Below the pieces are notes generated by a model that made no database searches, had not been told where the DNA came from, and saw only the letters and a program-made list of their open reading frames with translations. Positions 47,735-58,260 of a stretch of DNA of 64,000 nucleotides are shown here, piece by piece. The stretch lies in NCBI RefSeq assembly GCF_000321225.1, contig NW_004450562.1, forward strand, positions 1,673,256 through 1,737,255. The letters run 5' to 3'. Every line of letters starts with the position of its first letter. The first letter of the stretch is position 1. Made by a program: the position numbers and the translations under genes. The DNA comes from Odobenus rosmarus divergens. Its lineage: Eukaryota > Chordata > Mammalia > Carnivora > Odobenidae.

Positions 47735-47863
47735 GTATATAGACCTAAGAAACAGCCCCTGAGCTCGAATATACCATGCACTTGTGATGCTGGCTACAGC
47801 CCAGATATTACGGCCAAGTACCACGGGTCCAGCTACGATGCATACATGATCCAAAGGTCTCAG
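47735..47863 (+). other. ERC2: Candidate in-frame cassette exon of ERC2 (43 codons)
   Basis: An open segment with near-complete exon architecture. A branch-point-like CTAAC at about 47709-47713 lies roughly 20 bases before the acceptor (CTTTCTCCCACAG). Then come 129 bases, exactly 43 codons, open only in the frame that continues from the upstream ERC2 exon, and the donor context CTCAG then GTCAGT. The encoded peptide starts VYRPKKQPLSSNIPCTCDAG and ends SSYDAYMIQRSQ. It is rich in Y, S and P, unlike the coiled coil before it. Phase 0 to 0 matches the upstream exon's phase-0 end, so inclusion would insert 43 residues without a frameshift. The peptide is not one I recognise. A chance origin is possible: a 43-codon open frame is common, and an extra AG lies between branch point and acceptor. 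Confidence 0.35.
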
Positions 47864-48625
47864 GTCAGTCAGTAGCTAAGGAGACACTTGCCCCCACCGT
47901 GGGGGTTGGGAGGTGCATAACAGCTACATCCTGCCTTGCCCTTTACCTCTTTTAATGATTTCCAGTACTTGGTGGCCCAAAATCCTGAGACCATAGATGA
48001 TGGCATTATATCTTGATTTGTAATGTGATTTCATTTATTATGTATTTGCCAAGGGTTCCAGACTTGGTGGCTACCCTATGGGGCCAGCTCTTCTGAAATG
48101 GCCTGGCATTGCTGCAAATAGCCAAGACTGCCAGAGGCCTTACTGTCAGGCATAGTGAATTATATTTTTCTTTCTGTCCCTCAGATACCTTGCTCCCCAA
48201 ATCTCCCTCTACTTTTCCCAATAAGGAATTTTTTTAAGGCTGTTTTTTTTTCTTTCTCAGCATCATGAAAATGCACTCCTGGATTCCAGGAAGGATTGAG
48301 TGTAGCCCTTCAATTTGCTCCTGGGAAACTGCACAAAGCCTTCATTATTCACGACAGGCTTGGTTTTGGATATCATGGGGCACATTTGGGAAACCCCAGC
48401 CATGCAGAGTTAGTCTTCCGCCTGAACTAAGGCAGGATCTGAAGGGCTGTGTGGGAAAAAAGAAGGCAGCCAACGAGAAGGTTGGGTTCCTCGATGATTT
48501 AGGTTTGAAATCCTTCCCCACACCCTGTAGGCAACAGAGGGAAAAAAAAAAAAAGCACATGAATTGATGTACCCTTGTTGTAAATGATATGATTCTAAGA
48601 ATAATGATTAATTGGCTTATACAAG
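47864..48625. other. Intronic sequence, nothing recognised
   Basis: Only simple T and A runs (about 48242-48260 and 48541-48554). Frames here have no support. Confidence 0.45.
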
Positions 48626-48629
48626 TGCT

Positions 48630-48850
48630 CCCTTTTTATTGAGTGTTTGCTCTGTGCCAGGATGTGTATCCAGTGTCCCTCGGGAACTTTGTCCCATGGT
48701 CCTCACAGCAGCCCTGTGGTGTGGGTGGCAGATTACCTCCCTTTTCCAGGGGGCGTAACTGAGACTCAGAGTGTGGAATAACCAGCCTAAAACACACAGC
48801 TTATAAGCAATAGAGCTTGGGTTTTGGATAGTCCACCTGAGTCCACACAT
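48630..48850 (-). repeat. MIR SINE relic
   Basis: GAGTGTTTGCTCTGTGCCAG, CCTCACAGCAGCCCTGTGGT, GTAACTGAGACTCAGAGTGT and AACACACAGCTTATAAGCAA are in inverted MIR order. Confidence 0.88.
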
Positions 48851-49029
48851 ACCCCATCAGGTTCAGAAAGGAATTCAGAGTGACAAGCAGAAGGGTATTC
48901 CAGAACCTGTGGGGGTCCCCTTACCTTTGTAAGCTTGAAGTAGATGCCATTTAAGAATGTTCTCTGGCTATTCATAAGGGGTGGGTTCTGCCTAGAGTGC
49001 TTAGGCTTAAGCTATTTGATCATGTCAAT

Positions 49030-49195
49030 AATTCCTAATACTTCTGCGTTCTCACCACATGCCAGGCATGGGTGTAAAGGTCTTACATACACTGACTCAT
49101 CAACTCCCAACAAAATTGAAGGGCTGATGCTCTTATAGGAGAAACAGCCAGACATCCAGAGAGGTTGGGTGCCTTGCTCAGGCTTCACAGCCGGA
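49030..49195 (-). repeat. MIR SINE relic
   Basis: ACCACATGCCAGGCATGGGT, CATACACTGACTCATCAACT and CCAGAGAGGTTGGGTGCCTT are inverted MIR. Confidence 0.85.
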
Positions 49196-49264
49196 CATTC
49201 CATGATGCTTGAAAAGACCCTTTTCCATGTACAACCATGACTGTATTTTACAGCTGCCATCTAG

Positions 49265-49473
49265 AGTTGGACTGCTTAGGGTTACTCTTGTTTGAGCACT
49301 TGTTAGCTGTGTGATCGTGGGCAAAATACTAAACCTCCCTAAACCTCAGTTTCCTTGTCTGTAAATTGGGCTAATAATCTAATTCAAAGTATTGTGAGTA
49401 TAATGTATATAAAGAACTTTGCACATGCCTAGCACATAATAGGTGCTGTATATTTATGAGCTACTGTTATTAG

Positions 49474-49508
<35 letters not shown>
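49265..49508 (+). repeat. MIR SINE relic ending in a (TAC)n microsatellite
   Basis: GTTAGCTGTGTGATCGTGGG, CCTCAGTTTCCTTGTCTGTA, CCTAGCACATAATAGGTGCT and TATTAGTAC are a well-kept sense MIR. The microsatellite at 49474-49508 (about 12 TAC units) grows from its TTATTA-type tail. Confidence 0.92.
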
Positions 49509-49878
49509 TTACTAATTGATTTTATCACCACCAACCCTTAGAGGTAGTTTGAGTTTGATTTCATTGTTGGTATTTTTCACAAGCCTGGAAGTCATAACTT
49601 GTTGAGAACACACTCTTGAACTGTGGGAAAAAGAGCAGACAGACATTAGTACTTAAGTGTTCCTGGTCCTCCCTCCCTTAAAGCCCAAGCACTTGGGGAG
49701 CAGTGAACAGTCATGTCAGGAACCATAGACCCCAGCACCCAGTGTGCACTGAAGAGGCTCATAGTGCTTATTAAATGTGCTTGGTTTGTGTCTGCAGTCA
49801 CATAGAGTCAGTCAGAGAGGGAAGCCTTGGGAGAGCAAGTCCCAGACCTCAGCGGTCACCACCTACATGAGTGACTTG
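49509..49878. other. Intronic sequence, nothing recognised
   Basis: A weak L2-like end (AGTGCTTATTAAATGTGCTTGG) near 49765 is the only hint of a repeat. Confidence 0.4.
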
Positions 49879-49964
49879 GTTAATCACCATTATGTTAATC
49901 ACCATACATTACATCATTAGTTTTTGATGTAGTGTTCCATGATTCATTGTCTGTGCATAACACC
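49879..49964 (-). mobile_element. L1 3'-end scrap (copy D), no tail or target-site duplication
   Basis: TTATGTTAATCACCATACATTAC through TTCATTGTCTGTGCATAACACC is the reverse complement of the last roughly 75 bases of the same L1 3' end as copies A-C. There is no T-run to its left. Instead, GTTAATCACCAT occurs twice (49879-49890 and 49894-49905). Confidence 0.85.
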
Positions 49965-50164
49965 AGGGCAGAGCTCTTTTAGATGGCTAGGCCAATGGGA
50001 GGGGAAGGCCTGGATCTGGGTGTTCATCTGCCCAATGTTCTGTGAGGATACTGAAGCAGACTGGCTCACGAGAGATGCCACCCTCTTCAGGCTGCCTTCC
50101 GCTCAGCTCATCTCATGCAGGTCTTTCCACTGCCCATGACATTCCCTGTGACTGAACATCGGCA

Positions 50165-50450
50165 GCTCGTTCAACAATCCCCACAGTTATTGCACTTTGC
50201 CAAGAACATAGCGGGTGCTCAATAAATATTTATTTTGTGAGTGAATGCATGATTACCACATGCCAGGCTCTATGCCAAGTGCTTTATGTATACATAAGTT
50301 TACAAACATTATCTCACTTTTTCCTCGTAATCAACCAACCAACATATTGCATATCTGCCATGTGCCAGGCTCTCTGCCAGGTGCTGGGGATTCATCCATA
50401 ACAGTTATTTTATCTGCTGCAATGAGGAGAGTGTCATTCTTATTTTTGAG
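50165..50450. repeat. L2 ends and MIR-like pieces
   Basis: AGAACATAGCGGGTGCTCAATAAATATTTA is a sense L2 terminus. CCATGTGCCAGGCTCTCTGCCAGGTGCTGGGGATTC is an inverted one. The middle (ACATGCCAGGCTCTATGCCA) is MIR- or L2-like. Confidence 0.65.
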
Positions 50451-50749
50451 TTGATCAAACCAAGGCTCCAAGAGACCACATGATGCAACTACCATACCTA
50501 TACATACCACCCATACCCGGAAGTGCAGGGTTGGGCTTCTGAGTTGTAGAAGTGCTGACACTTTGCTCTTAGCTAGGCTAGATACTGCATTCTTAAAGCA
50601 ATAGTGTGAGCCATGGATTAGCCCCCACACCTCACAGATGTTGTCAGAGGAATCAAGTTCCAATGCCTCAGCCTGTGGCTCCCAAGCTGCCCAGGGGCAC
50701 AAGGGTGAGAAGGTATGGATAGCTTGGTGAGGCCAAGTGCCATGTTGGA

Positions 50750-51280
50750 ATTCAACTCAACAATATTCATTGAGTGCCTTCCATGTATTAGGGATGGCTA
50801 GGCATTTTGGGAATACATCAGTGACCAAAATAGATAAAGACCCCTTCCTAGTGGAGCTTATGTTTTAATGGTTGGGGTGGGGGGGATGGGAGAAAGGCAG
50901 TAAGCCTGAACATAACAAATAAGCAAATTACATGGTAAAAAAAGAACAATGTAGACCAGTATAAGGGAGAACAGGAATGTCAGGGAAGGATTGAGGACAT
51001 GGTAACAGTGTAAAATAGGGTAGACAAATGGGCCTCATTGGGAAGGAGACACTTGAGTAAAGACTTGAAGGAGGTGAGAGAGGGAGAGCCCTTTAGATAT
51101 CTAGGGGAAGAGTGTTTTGGCAGAGGGAATCGCTAGTGCAAAGCCCTAAGGCAGGAACATGCTGGTGTGTTTGGGGAAGAACAGGGAAACCAGCGTGGCT
51201 GGAGTAGAGTAGGCAAGGAGGTGAAGAGGCGAGCTGTCAGAGCAGTAATGGGGTGGGGATAGGATGTGTAGGGCTCTTGG
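50750..51280 (-). repeat. L2 LINE relic
   Basis: CAACAATATTCATTGAGTGCC, GTGGAGCTTATGTTTTAATG, GAGACACTTGAGTAAAGACTTG, AGGGAATCGCTAGTGCAAAG and GAACATGCTGGTGTGTTTGG are the inverted L2 3' region in order. A G-rich stretch at about 50874-50893 (GGGGTGGGGGGGATGGG) interrupts it. Confidence 0.88.
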
Positions 51281-51825
51281 GCAGGATCTGCTGAAAGTGG
51301 TACATTCTGGAGCAGAAGTTCTCTGCAGTTAGGAAACAAAATACATGACATGAGCCATGCAAACTCAGAGCAGGGAGGGCTCTCAGGTACCACTCAGAGT
51401 GCCCTAAGACTGCCTTACTTGAGCCCACTCTCCAGATCCCCTGCCTTCAGCTTCTAAGGAGTCCCAGTGCATAGCTTGTGTTTGTAAAAAGCATTGCCAT
51501 TTCCGCTGGAGCCATGAAGAACTAATACCAGAATTTGCTTGTCATGGCTAGTGAGATTTTTGAGTAGGAACAGAGCCCTTTGACAAAATGCCCTCCCTGA
51601 CTTTCTGGCCATCTCAACAACATACCACTGGAGTCTAAATCCTGCACTCTCCTTGCTGTAAGGAGACAGGCAGGTGGTCATTAATGGCCACCACCATGCC
51701 ATTGGCCTACTCAGGGTGATGGCTATGCCTAGGGGAAGTGCAGCCTGCCTCCAGGCCAAGGCAGAGATTCACAAACCTCAGTGGGCAGAATCTTGATCTT
51801 TTCTAAAGATGTATCTCATGATACA
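51281..51825. other. Intronic sequence, nothing recognised
   Basis: No element or exon-like segment identified. Confidence 0.4.
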
Positions 51826-51829
51826 CTTA

Positions 51830-52310
51830 TCACTCTCCAGCCCTTACTGCTGAAAAATCTTCCCTGGCTTCCTTTACTGGTGCAATAAAGACACATTCAA
51901 ACCAATATGCTCTCTGCCTTGTCCATGCAGTGCAATCCCCTCTGCCTGGAATACATTTCCTTCTTTTCCTCACCTAGTTAATGCCCATTCACCCATTCAA
52001 TCTCAATCCAACATGACTTTTTTCAGGGAAACTTTCTGGGACTTTCTCAATTATGTCAAATCTCTAGTTTGGTACTCCTATAGAATGTGTACATCACTTA
52101 ATTGCACTGTAACAGATGCAATTTTGCATTTGTTTTTTTGATTATTTGAATAGTAACTATCTGCCCTCCTAGTTTTATGAGCTCCATGAGGACTAAGAAT
52201 GTGACCCTGTGACTTTTTTTGTTGACCATTTATCTCCAGGCCTAGCACAATTGCTAGCACATAGTGGGCATTTAGTAAATATTTGTTGAAAGTATAAATT
52301 AATGAGTGGG
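51830..52310 (+). repeat. L2 LINE relic
   Basis: CAATCCCCTCTGCCTGGAATAC, CAATCTCAATCCAACATGAC, CATGAGGACTAAGAATGTGA, CCAGGCCTAGCACAATTGCT and GGGCATTTAGTAAATATTTGTTGAA are in L2 sense order to its end. Together with 50750-51280 it forms an inverted L2 pair. Confidence 0.9.
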
Positions 52311-53905
52311 TGAATTGCCAGGGCAGCTTGTTAAAAAAAAAAAAAAGAAACGTTATTGATCAATCACGACTTTAGACAAAACTTAGCATTATGATTCTTC
52401 TCACCCCAGTATTCCAGACAGCCACCACCTATAGGAGTTGGTAGAAGATATGAGACTTTTTTGCCAAGTGGTGACCACAAAATGGTGTCATGTCCTTTCC
52501 TGCCATGTTGCAAGATATGGAGATGCCTTTTCCAATCCTTGAATTTTGTGCAGTGGTGGATTTTGAACCTTTCTTCTGAATCTGTTCTCTGTATTTTAGT
52601 TCAAATCCCCTCCAAATTTGGGGATTCTTCTTGAATAAAATGTCACTGAGTTTCCATATGTGGCAAAGGTCACTTGTTCTTATGAAGGGCCCTCTACTTC
52701 ATCCCTGAAAACCTCTGAGTGTCATAAATCAATTTGCCTAGAAATACCTAAACTCCTGTTAAACATCTGTCAAGAGAGCTAGAGAAGGTGATACGAAATG
52801 AGTTCAGAAATTCCAACTATGCTTAACAACAAAAGAATCTTTATGACGCTCTTCAGGTGCTGACATTGGGGCTGGTTTTAGGCTGAGCAAGGTATAAAAC
52901 TGAGAGAGCAGTACAGATTAACTTTCTGTTCCATAAAAAAGATAAAGGATTAATCATAGCTTGGTAGTAGACAGATAAGTCTGTGCAACTCTTGTACTCT
53001 TCCCAGTTGCATTTCTTCATAAGCACACACCTCTGACACTTTTACTCTAGCTCTTTTTTTTTTTTTTTTTAAATCTGGCTTCCAGATTTTTGCAATTTTG
53101 GGAGAAGGTTTCCAATGGGAATGAGTTAAGTTTGTTTTTTGTTTTTTTTTTCCCATGGGGAGACTAGTTCTGAAAAATATTACTAAAAATAATCATTTTT
53201 CCTTCTTTTGTGTTTTGGATCCAATCTCCCCCCAACTCTTTTTCTCTACCCTTAAAGAAAGGACTGACATCAAAATAATTAATTCTGAAATCATTGGATT
53301 TTTTTCTGCTGCTAAGGGGTTTTTGAAAAAAGCTTAAAACTAGATCTTACCCCCTAAGCCTTATTCCCAAATGCTCCCCTGTGTGCTGAAGTAGTGATAT
53401 GCACATCCTTAATGAAAATGCTTTCTTAAAATGAGGGCCAGACACTATTGTTTAGCTAAAATTAGAACCAGCTTATTTCTCAGAACTGGTTAGAATACTT
53501 CTGTGATCAGAGATAAACTGTGCTTCGTTTTCTTTTCCCTTTCCTACCAGTTCTGGGCATTGCTTTTGGCTACCAGGAAACATAGTGGGCATTTGGGAAC
53601 AGGAAGGCATTAAGACCAGGAGAGGCTAGTCCAGGCCAACATTTTGGAGGTTATGCTAGGTCTGCATGGTGTATCTATTTGGGTAGCTTTCCCCCTCCCT
53701 CTGTGTTGTTCAGAAGGTCATCAGACTCATATCTAAGAATTAGCCAAATAGGTGTGGCCAAGAATGGGAGATGGCGTAGGCTGGCCTGGAAAGTGTTCAG
53801 GGAAGCTGATTGTAGGGACGGAATCCTAGTGAAACTGGACCTTGGCTGAAGCAGAACCATCCTGTCAGGTAAAGTGGGAAATGCCCTGAGTGGGATGGTT
53901 GGTCA
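52311..53905. other. Intronic sequence, nothing recognised apart from A/T runs
   Basis: A-run at 52331-52345 and a long T-run near 53054-53071. No dispersed repeat or exon-like feature seen. Confidence 0.45.
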
Positions 53906-53910
53906 GGCAT

Positions 53911-53940
53911 CACCCCCCCCCGCCCCGCCCCCGCCGCCCT
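53911..53940 (-). other. C-rich tract with G-quadruplex potential on the minus strand
   Basis: The + strand reads CACCCCCCCCCGCCCCGCCC and then CCGCCGCCC. The minus strand has G-runs of about 9, 4, 5 and 3, separated by loops of one to four bases. It contains several CpGs and GC-box-like sequence, unusual in this CpG-poor intron. Confidence 0.8.
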
Positions 53941-54786
53941 GCTTGAGGCCACACATGGTTGTGCTTCCTATTTACACTTCCATTACATTGTATGCAGATG
54001 ACTTTTAATTATACTTTACGGTTCAGGAGGTGAGCACAATTAAACAGCAGTGGAGGAACTCTATGCAGTAGGGTTCCCATAGCCTCGTGTTTTGGTTGGA
54101 TGAGCTCCAGAAAAGCTTGATTTGATCCCAGCATTGTAATGCATCACAGACTTGCCCCAGATCGAATTGCTGAAATGCAAATGCATTGGTTTTCACTGCA
54201 GACTTACTTTGGGTTAAGCTGTTCATGTCCCACTGGTGGGATCTAGGCACATCTCTATTTATCATTGATTTCAATGCAAAGTGTCTTTACAGTATGTTCT
54301 AGAGAATCCCCTTTTAAAAAGAAATACTCAGATCCCTCCTTGGCAGGCCAAGGGCAGTGCGTTCTCAAGGAGGTAAAACCTGAAGTACTCAGTGTTACTG
54401 AAAAGTTTCCTCCTAGTGTCCAAGTAAGCGCTCAGGACACTAGACTGCTCTCTCTGTCTAGACATTTCCCTACTCTGAGTAGCTGATGGCTCAGCCCTCG
54501 TGCTCACGGTATCCATTCAGCTGTCCACTTGCAACACAAAATAGCACTCAGAGTGTGGAGGCAAAAATTTTCTCAGCGATTCCGCAGGTTTCCCAAACCT
54601 CTATTAGAGGTGCATTTTCCCAGAGCTTCAAGCTGACTCTGATGGTCCACTTTCTGAGTCTTTCATTTGAATAAAGTCATATTTTAAAAACCACTTTGGT
54701 TCCCTTCCCTAAACATTCATGGAGTACCTTTGTGAGATTGTGTTCGGCCTTCTTGAGCTACAGAAGGACATAGTGAGTTTGCCCTT
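53941..54786. other. Intronic sequence, nothing recognised
   Basis: No repeat or gene-like signal that I can name. Confidence 0.4.
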
Positions 54787-55155
54787 GAGCCTTGTGTTTT
54801 ATTTTATTTTATTTTATTTTATTTTATTTTATTTTATTATGTTATGTTAATCACCATACATTACGCCCTTAGTTTTTGATGTAGTGTTCCATGGTTCATC
54901 GTTTGCATATAACACCCAGTGCTCCGTGCAGAACATGCCCTCTTTAATACCCATCACCGGGCTAACCCATCCCCCCACCCACCTCCCCTCTAGAACCCTC
55001 AGTTTGTTTCTCAGAGTCCATTGTCTCTCATGGTTCGTCTCCCCCTCCGATTTCACCCCCTTCATTCTTCCCTTCCTACTATCTTCTTCTTTTTTTAACA
55101 TATAATGTATTATTTGTTTCAGAGGTACAGGTCTGTGATTCGAGCCTTGGGTTTT
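54787..55155 (-). mobile_element. 5'-truncated L1 3' end (copy C)
   Basis: The body is 54801-55141. A pentanucleotide (ATTTT)8 tail is followed by GTTATGTTAATCACCATACAT, CCATCCCCCCACCCACCTCC, CTTCTTCTTTTTTTAACAT and GTTTCAGAGGTACAGGTCTG. The flanks GAGCCTTGTGTTTT (54787-54800) and GAGCCTTGGGTTTT (55142-55155) are a target-site duplication with one mismatch. Truncation falls just inside the older tail, so it carries almost only the extra 3' module. Confidence 0.92.
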
Positions 55156-56075
55156 TATCATCTCTACCACCAGTATGACAGATGTTAGCTCATGAAACGT
55201 AACAGGGAAAATTGCTATTTTTTGGTGCAGATGTGCTATCGACATTCAAAAATTTTTGCTTGCTGGCGAGGTCAGGGAATGCTTCCCACAGAAGCAGGTA
55301 TTCCTATGAATTTTATGATTGGCAGTCCATAGTCTACCTTTGGTGACAGATGCCTATCCATGATACTTTCTCTTAAGTATTTAAGGATTCTAGTGTAAGA
55401 ATTGCTAGTTTTAGAAAAGCTTACTCTTTACTTCTTAAATATACCTTTTTAAGTAGAAAAACTTGAAAAGACCAACTTTATCAGTGTATTGCCACGTTTT
55501 TAGAAATACAGAAAGGGAAAGATGGGTCTGACTTTTAAGTTTCAGTGATTTGCCAACTTTGTTTCTGTAATTTGAAGCACCCCCTGCAGTATCTAGCAGT
55601 TGGCAGAGCACATTAGAATAACAGGCTTAGCTGAAGGTGACCAAAACAGAGAATAGCATACAAATGCCAAGAAGATCTCTCACGGGCTGTCTCCCTCTTT
55701 TTTTATTCAAATTTCACATCTGTGCTCTATTTTTAAACATTTATTCTTTAAGTGATAACGCATGTTTTACCAAGCCTCTTATTGGATTAGACATGTTTGA
55801 AATCCCCTCGATTTTAACCTGTTCATTACTGCCTCCAAGAACATTCAGATCCACCACCAAAGCAGAGTGTATATGGGGCAAGTTTCCAAGATGTCGGCCA
55901 CCAGGAAGCCGTTGTACTTTGGTAAGGGAAGGATCCAGCTGTTGCACAGGGTAGATTTGGGGGAATCTTAGACTGACATTGCTTCAAGAGGACTTAAGTG
56001 TGGGTGTAATGTGTGCATCATTCTTGCTCTTCGTGACAGTTTTTCTACTCACTTTTTAGAGTGGGAGAAACTAAC
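55156..56075. other. Intronic sequence, nothing recognised
   Basis: The 105-codon frame ending at 55954 is unsupported. No repeat family identified. Confidence 0.4.
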
Positions 56076-56079
56076 AATT

Positions 56080-56275
56080 TTTGAACTCTTGCTGTACACC
56101 TGGCACTGGGCTGGGGATTTTAAATATATTGTCTCGTTTAATCTTCACAACTCTGAAAGCCAGGTATTATTAATTCCATTTCAGAGATAAGGAAACTAAG
56201 GTCCAGGAACTAGGCAAAGACACCACAACTGGTGAAGGGGGTCTCACTCCAAAGCTCTTCCATACGCTTCTCAGC
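56080..56275 (-). repeat. MIR SINE relic
   Basis: TTGCTGTACACCTGGCACTG, CGTTTAATCTTCACAACTCT, ATTTCAGAGATAAGGAAACTAAGG and CTCCAAAGCTCTTCCA follow inverted MIR. Confidence 0.88.
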
Positions 56276-57280
56276 ACATGTCCCCAGGTTGAAGCGATAC
56301 CCCATTAGGTCACAGCCCCCAAGCAACGGGGCTAACCAGTAATATAAGGCTTTATCCTGTGACCCTTAGCACCACTCCCAGCTCCTCCTACAGGCCCCCT
56401 GCCGGCTCCTACCATGACCTGAGGTCACATGTGCTGGCTGGGGAGGGCGACTTACCTCTTCCTGCATCACCAGGCGTCACCGGCTGCCATAGGGAAGGGG
56501 TTGCCACGGGCTTGATCAAGTGTGCCACATTTTCTGCTTCCCTATATGAAATCTTGGCACTTGCCTCTTGTAGCCTTAGTGTTTCCTTCTCAAGATAGCT
56601 GCTTGGAAGCCTTCTTCCCCCTCCATTTTCCACTTTCTTCTTCATCATCTCACATATAAAACAGGTTTCTCCCGGTCTCTTTTCTCTCCCTCCCTCCTTT
56701 CCTCCCTCTCATCGTATAATTAAAAGTCCTTCCAGGCTGTCTTCACCTTATCATTTCAAATGAATTGAAAAAAGATCCGACTTCCTGCCCTTGTGTCTTT
56801 CTGATGCTGAATTTCAAAATGAAAGAAAAGTCCTTTTTCCCCTCCCTTTTGTTCACACTGCCCCTTGCATAACTGTGTCTAAATCACACTGGTTTTGTTA
56901 CTGATCAGCAGTGGTGTGCAAACTGCCCTTCCCTGGCTTCAGAATTACCTCTTTTTAGGCTTTTTCAAATAATACTGTAGCAGGAAAGGGGATATTCTCT
57001 CTCTCCTCTCATGAGTGCAGAAAGACGGTTATCAAACATGGCATTTAACATTTCTAGTGGTTTATCTTTACTCTTACTTAACTGTGTATTCTTTTTGGGA
57101 AGATGCCATATTTTTTTTTTTATTCTCTGCAACATGCTACTAAAGGCAGAGTTAAAACTTCTAGAATCTCCGAGATGTGCTGTTTTTTTTTAACCCATTG
57201 TAATGCATGATATTAAAAAGTAATAAGGATTTAATTTTGCAACCATCCTTATTATGTAAATGATACTTTTCCATAGTTGA
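56276..57280. other. Intronic sequence, nothing recognised
   Basis: CT-rich stretch near 56670-56710 (TCTCTCCCTCCCTCCTTTCC). No gene-like signal. Confidence 0.4.
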
Positions 57281-57284
57281 AAGC

Positions 57285-57730
57285 ATACAAATAAATGTTT
57301 TATCATAAAAATAATATATGCTCATTATAGAAGCTTAGAAAATGTAAATAAGAATCTAAAATCACCCATAATCCCTCCATTCAGAAATAACTGTCATTAA
57401 GATTTATAGTTTCCTACATTCCATTGTCTACATACATATTTGAACAAAGACATGACATACTACATAATAAAGTTTTTTTAGCCTTATAAACATTTAATGT
57501 TGTACATTTTCCCATGTCCTTAAAAGCCTTCAAAAACATATATCTTGGTTGTATGATTTCCATCATTGCCATAATTAATTTTATCATTCTCCTATTATTG
57601 AAATTTCAATTTGTTTCTAGTTTTTCACTTTTATAATCATACTTGATGAACATCTCAGTATATAGTCTTTTTTCTTCTGTTATTTTCCTTAAGATTAGTT
57701 GCCCAAAAGTTGAAATATTGGAGTTATAGT
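57285..57730 (+). repeat. Ancient L1-type 3' region
   Basis: ATATATGCTCATTATAGAAG, AATCACCCATAATCCCTCCATTCAG, CCATGTCCTTAAAAGCC and GAACATCTCAGTATATAGTC follow a widespread old mammalian LINE 3' sequence. The + strand is its usual printed sense. The exact subfamily cannot be set by eye. Confidence 0.6.
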
Positions 57731-57974
57731 TGTTTTAAGGATTTTAGAGAATTAAGAAATGGCTCTCTCCTACAAAGTACTTGACATTTCTAAGTTTTTA
57801 CAAAAATGTCAGTTGTTTGTGTTAAGATTGTCAAGTCTATACTCTGATAACATGCCGGTCATAGATTTGGAGCAGAGTATTACTCTAAGTAATGCAAGTG
57901 GCCAGTAAAAGAGAGGGAGAGGCAGAGGGAGATTTTTAAAACTTCTTAGGGGAATAGGCATGGGAAGAAGTGGG

Positions 57975-58260
57975 CAGTTCATTCAGCAAATCTTATTGAG
58001 CACATACTATGAGCCAGACACTGTTCTGGACACTGGGGACACCAGAGTGTACAAAACACAAAACTCCCTGCCCCAAGAGAGCTTGTATTCTAGCAGAGGG
58101 GACAAACAAGAAACAAAATAAAGACATCACATATACGCCATGTTAAAAGACAAATGCTTTGGGGAAAAATAAAGATGGTGTTCTATGAGGTGTTTGGGGG
58201 GTGACCTTGAAGAGAATATTCCCACGATGTCTCCTTGAGAAAGGGGAATGTGAACAAGGA
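57975..58260 (-). repeat. L2 LINE 3' region, inverted
   Basis: TCATTCAGCAAATCTTATTG, GCACATACTATGAGCCAGAC, CTGTTCTGGACACTGGGGAC and GAGAGCTTGTATTCTAGCAG are a well-kept inverted L2 end. Confidence 0.9.
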
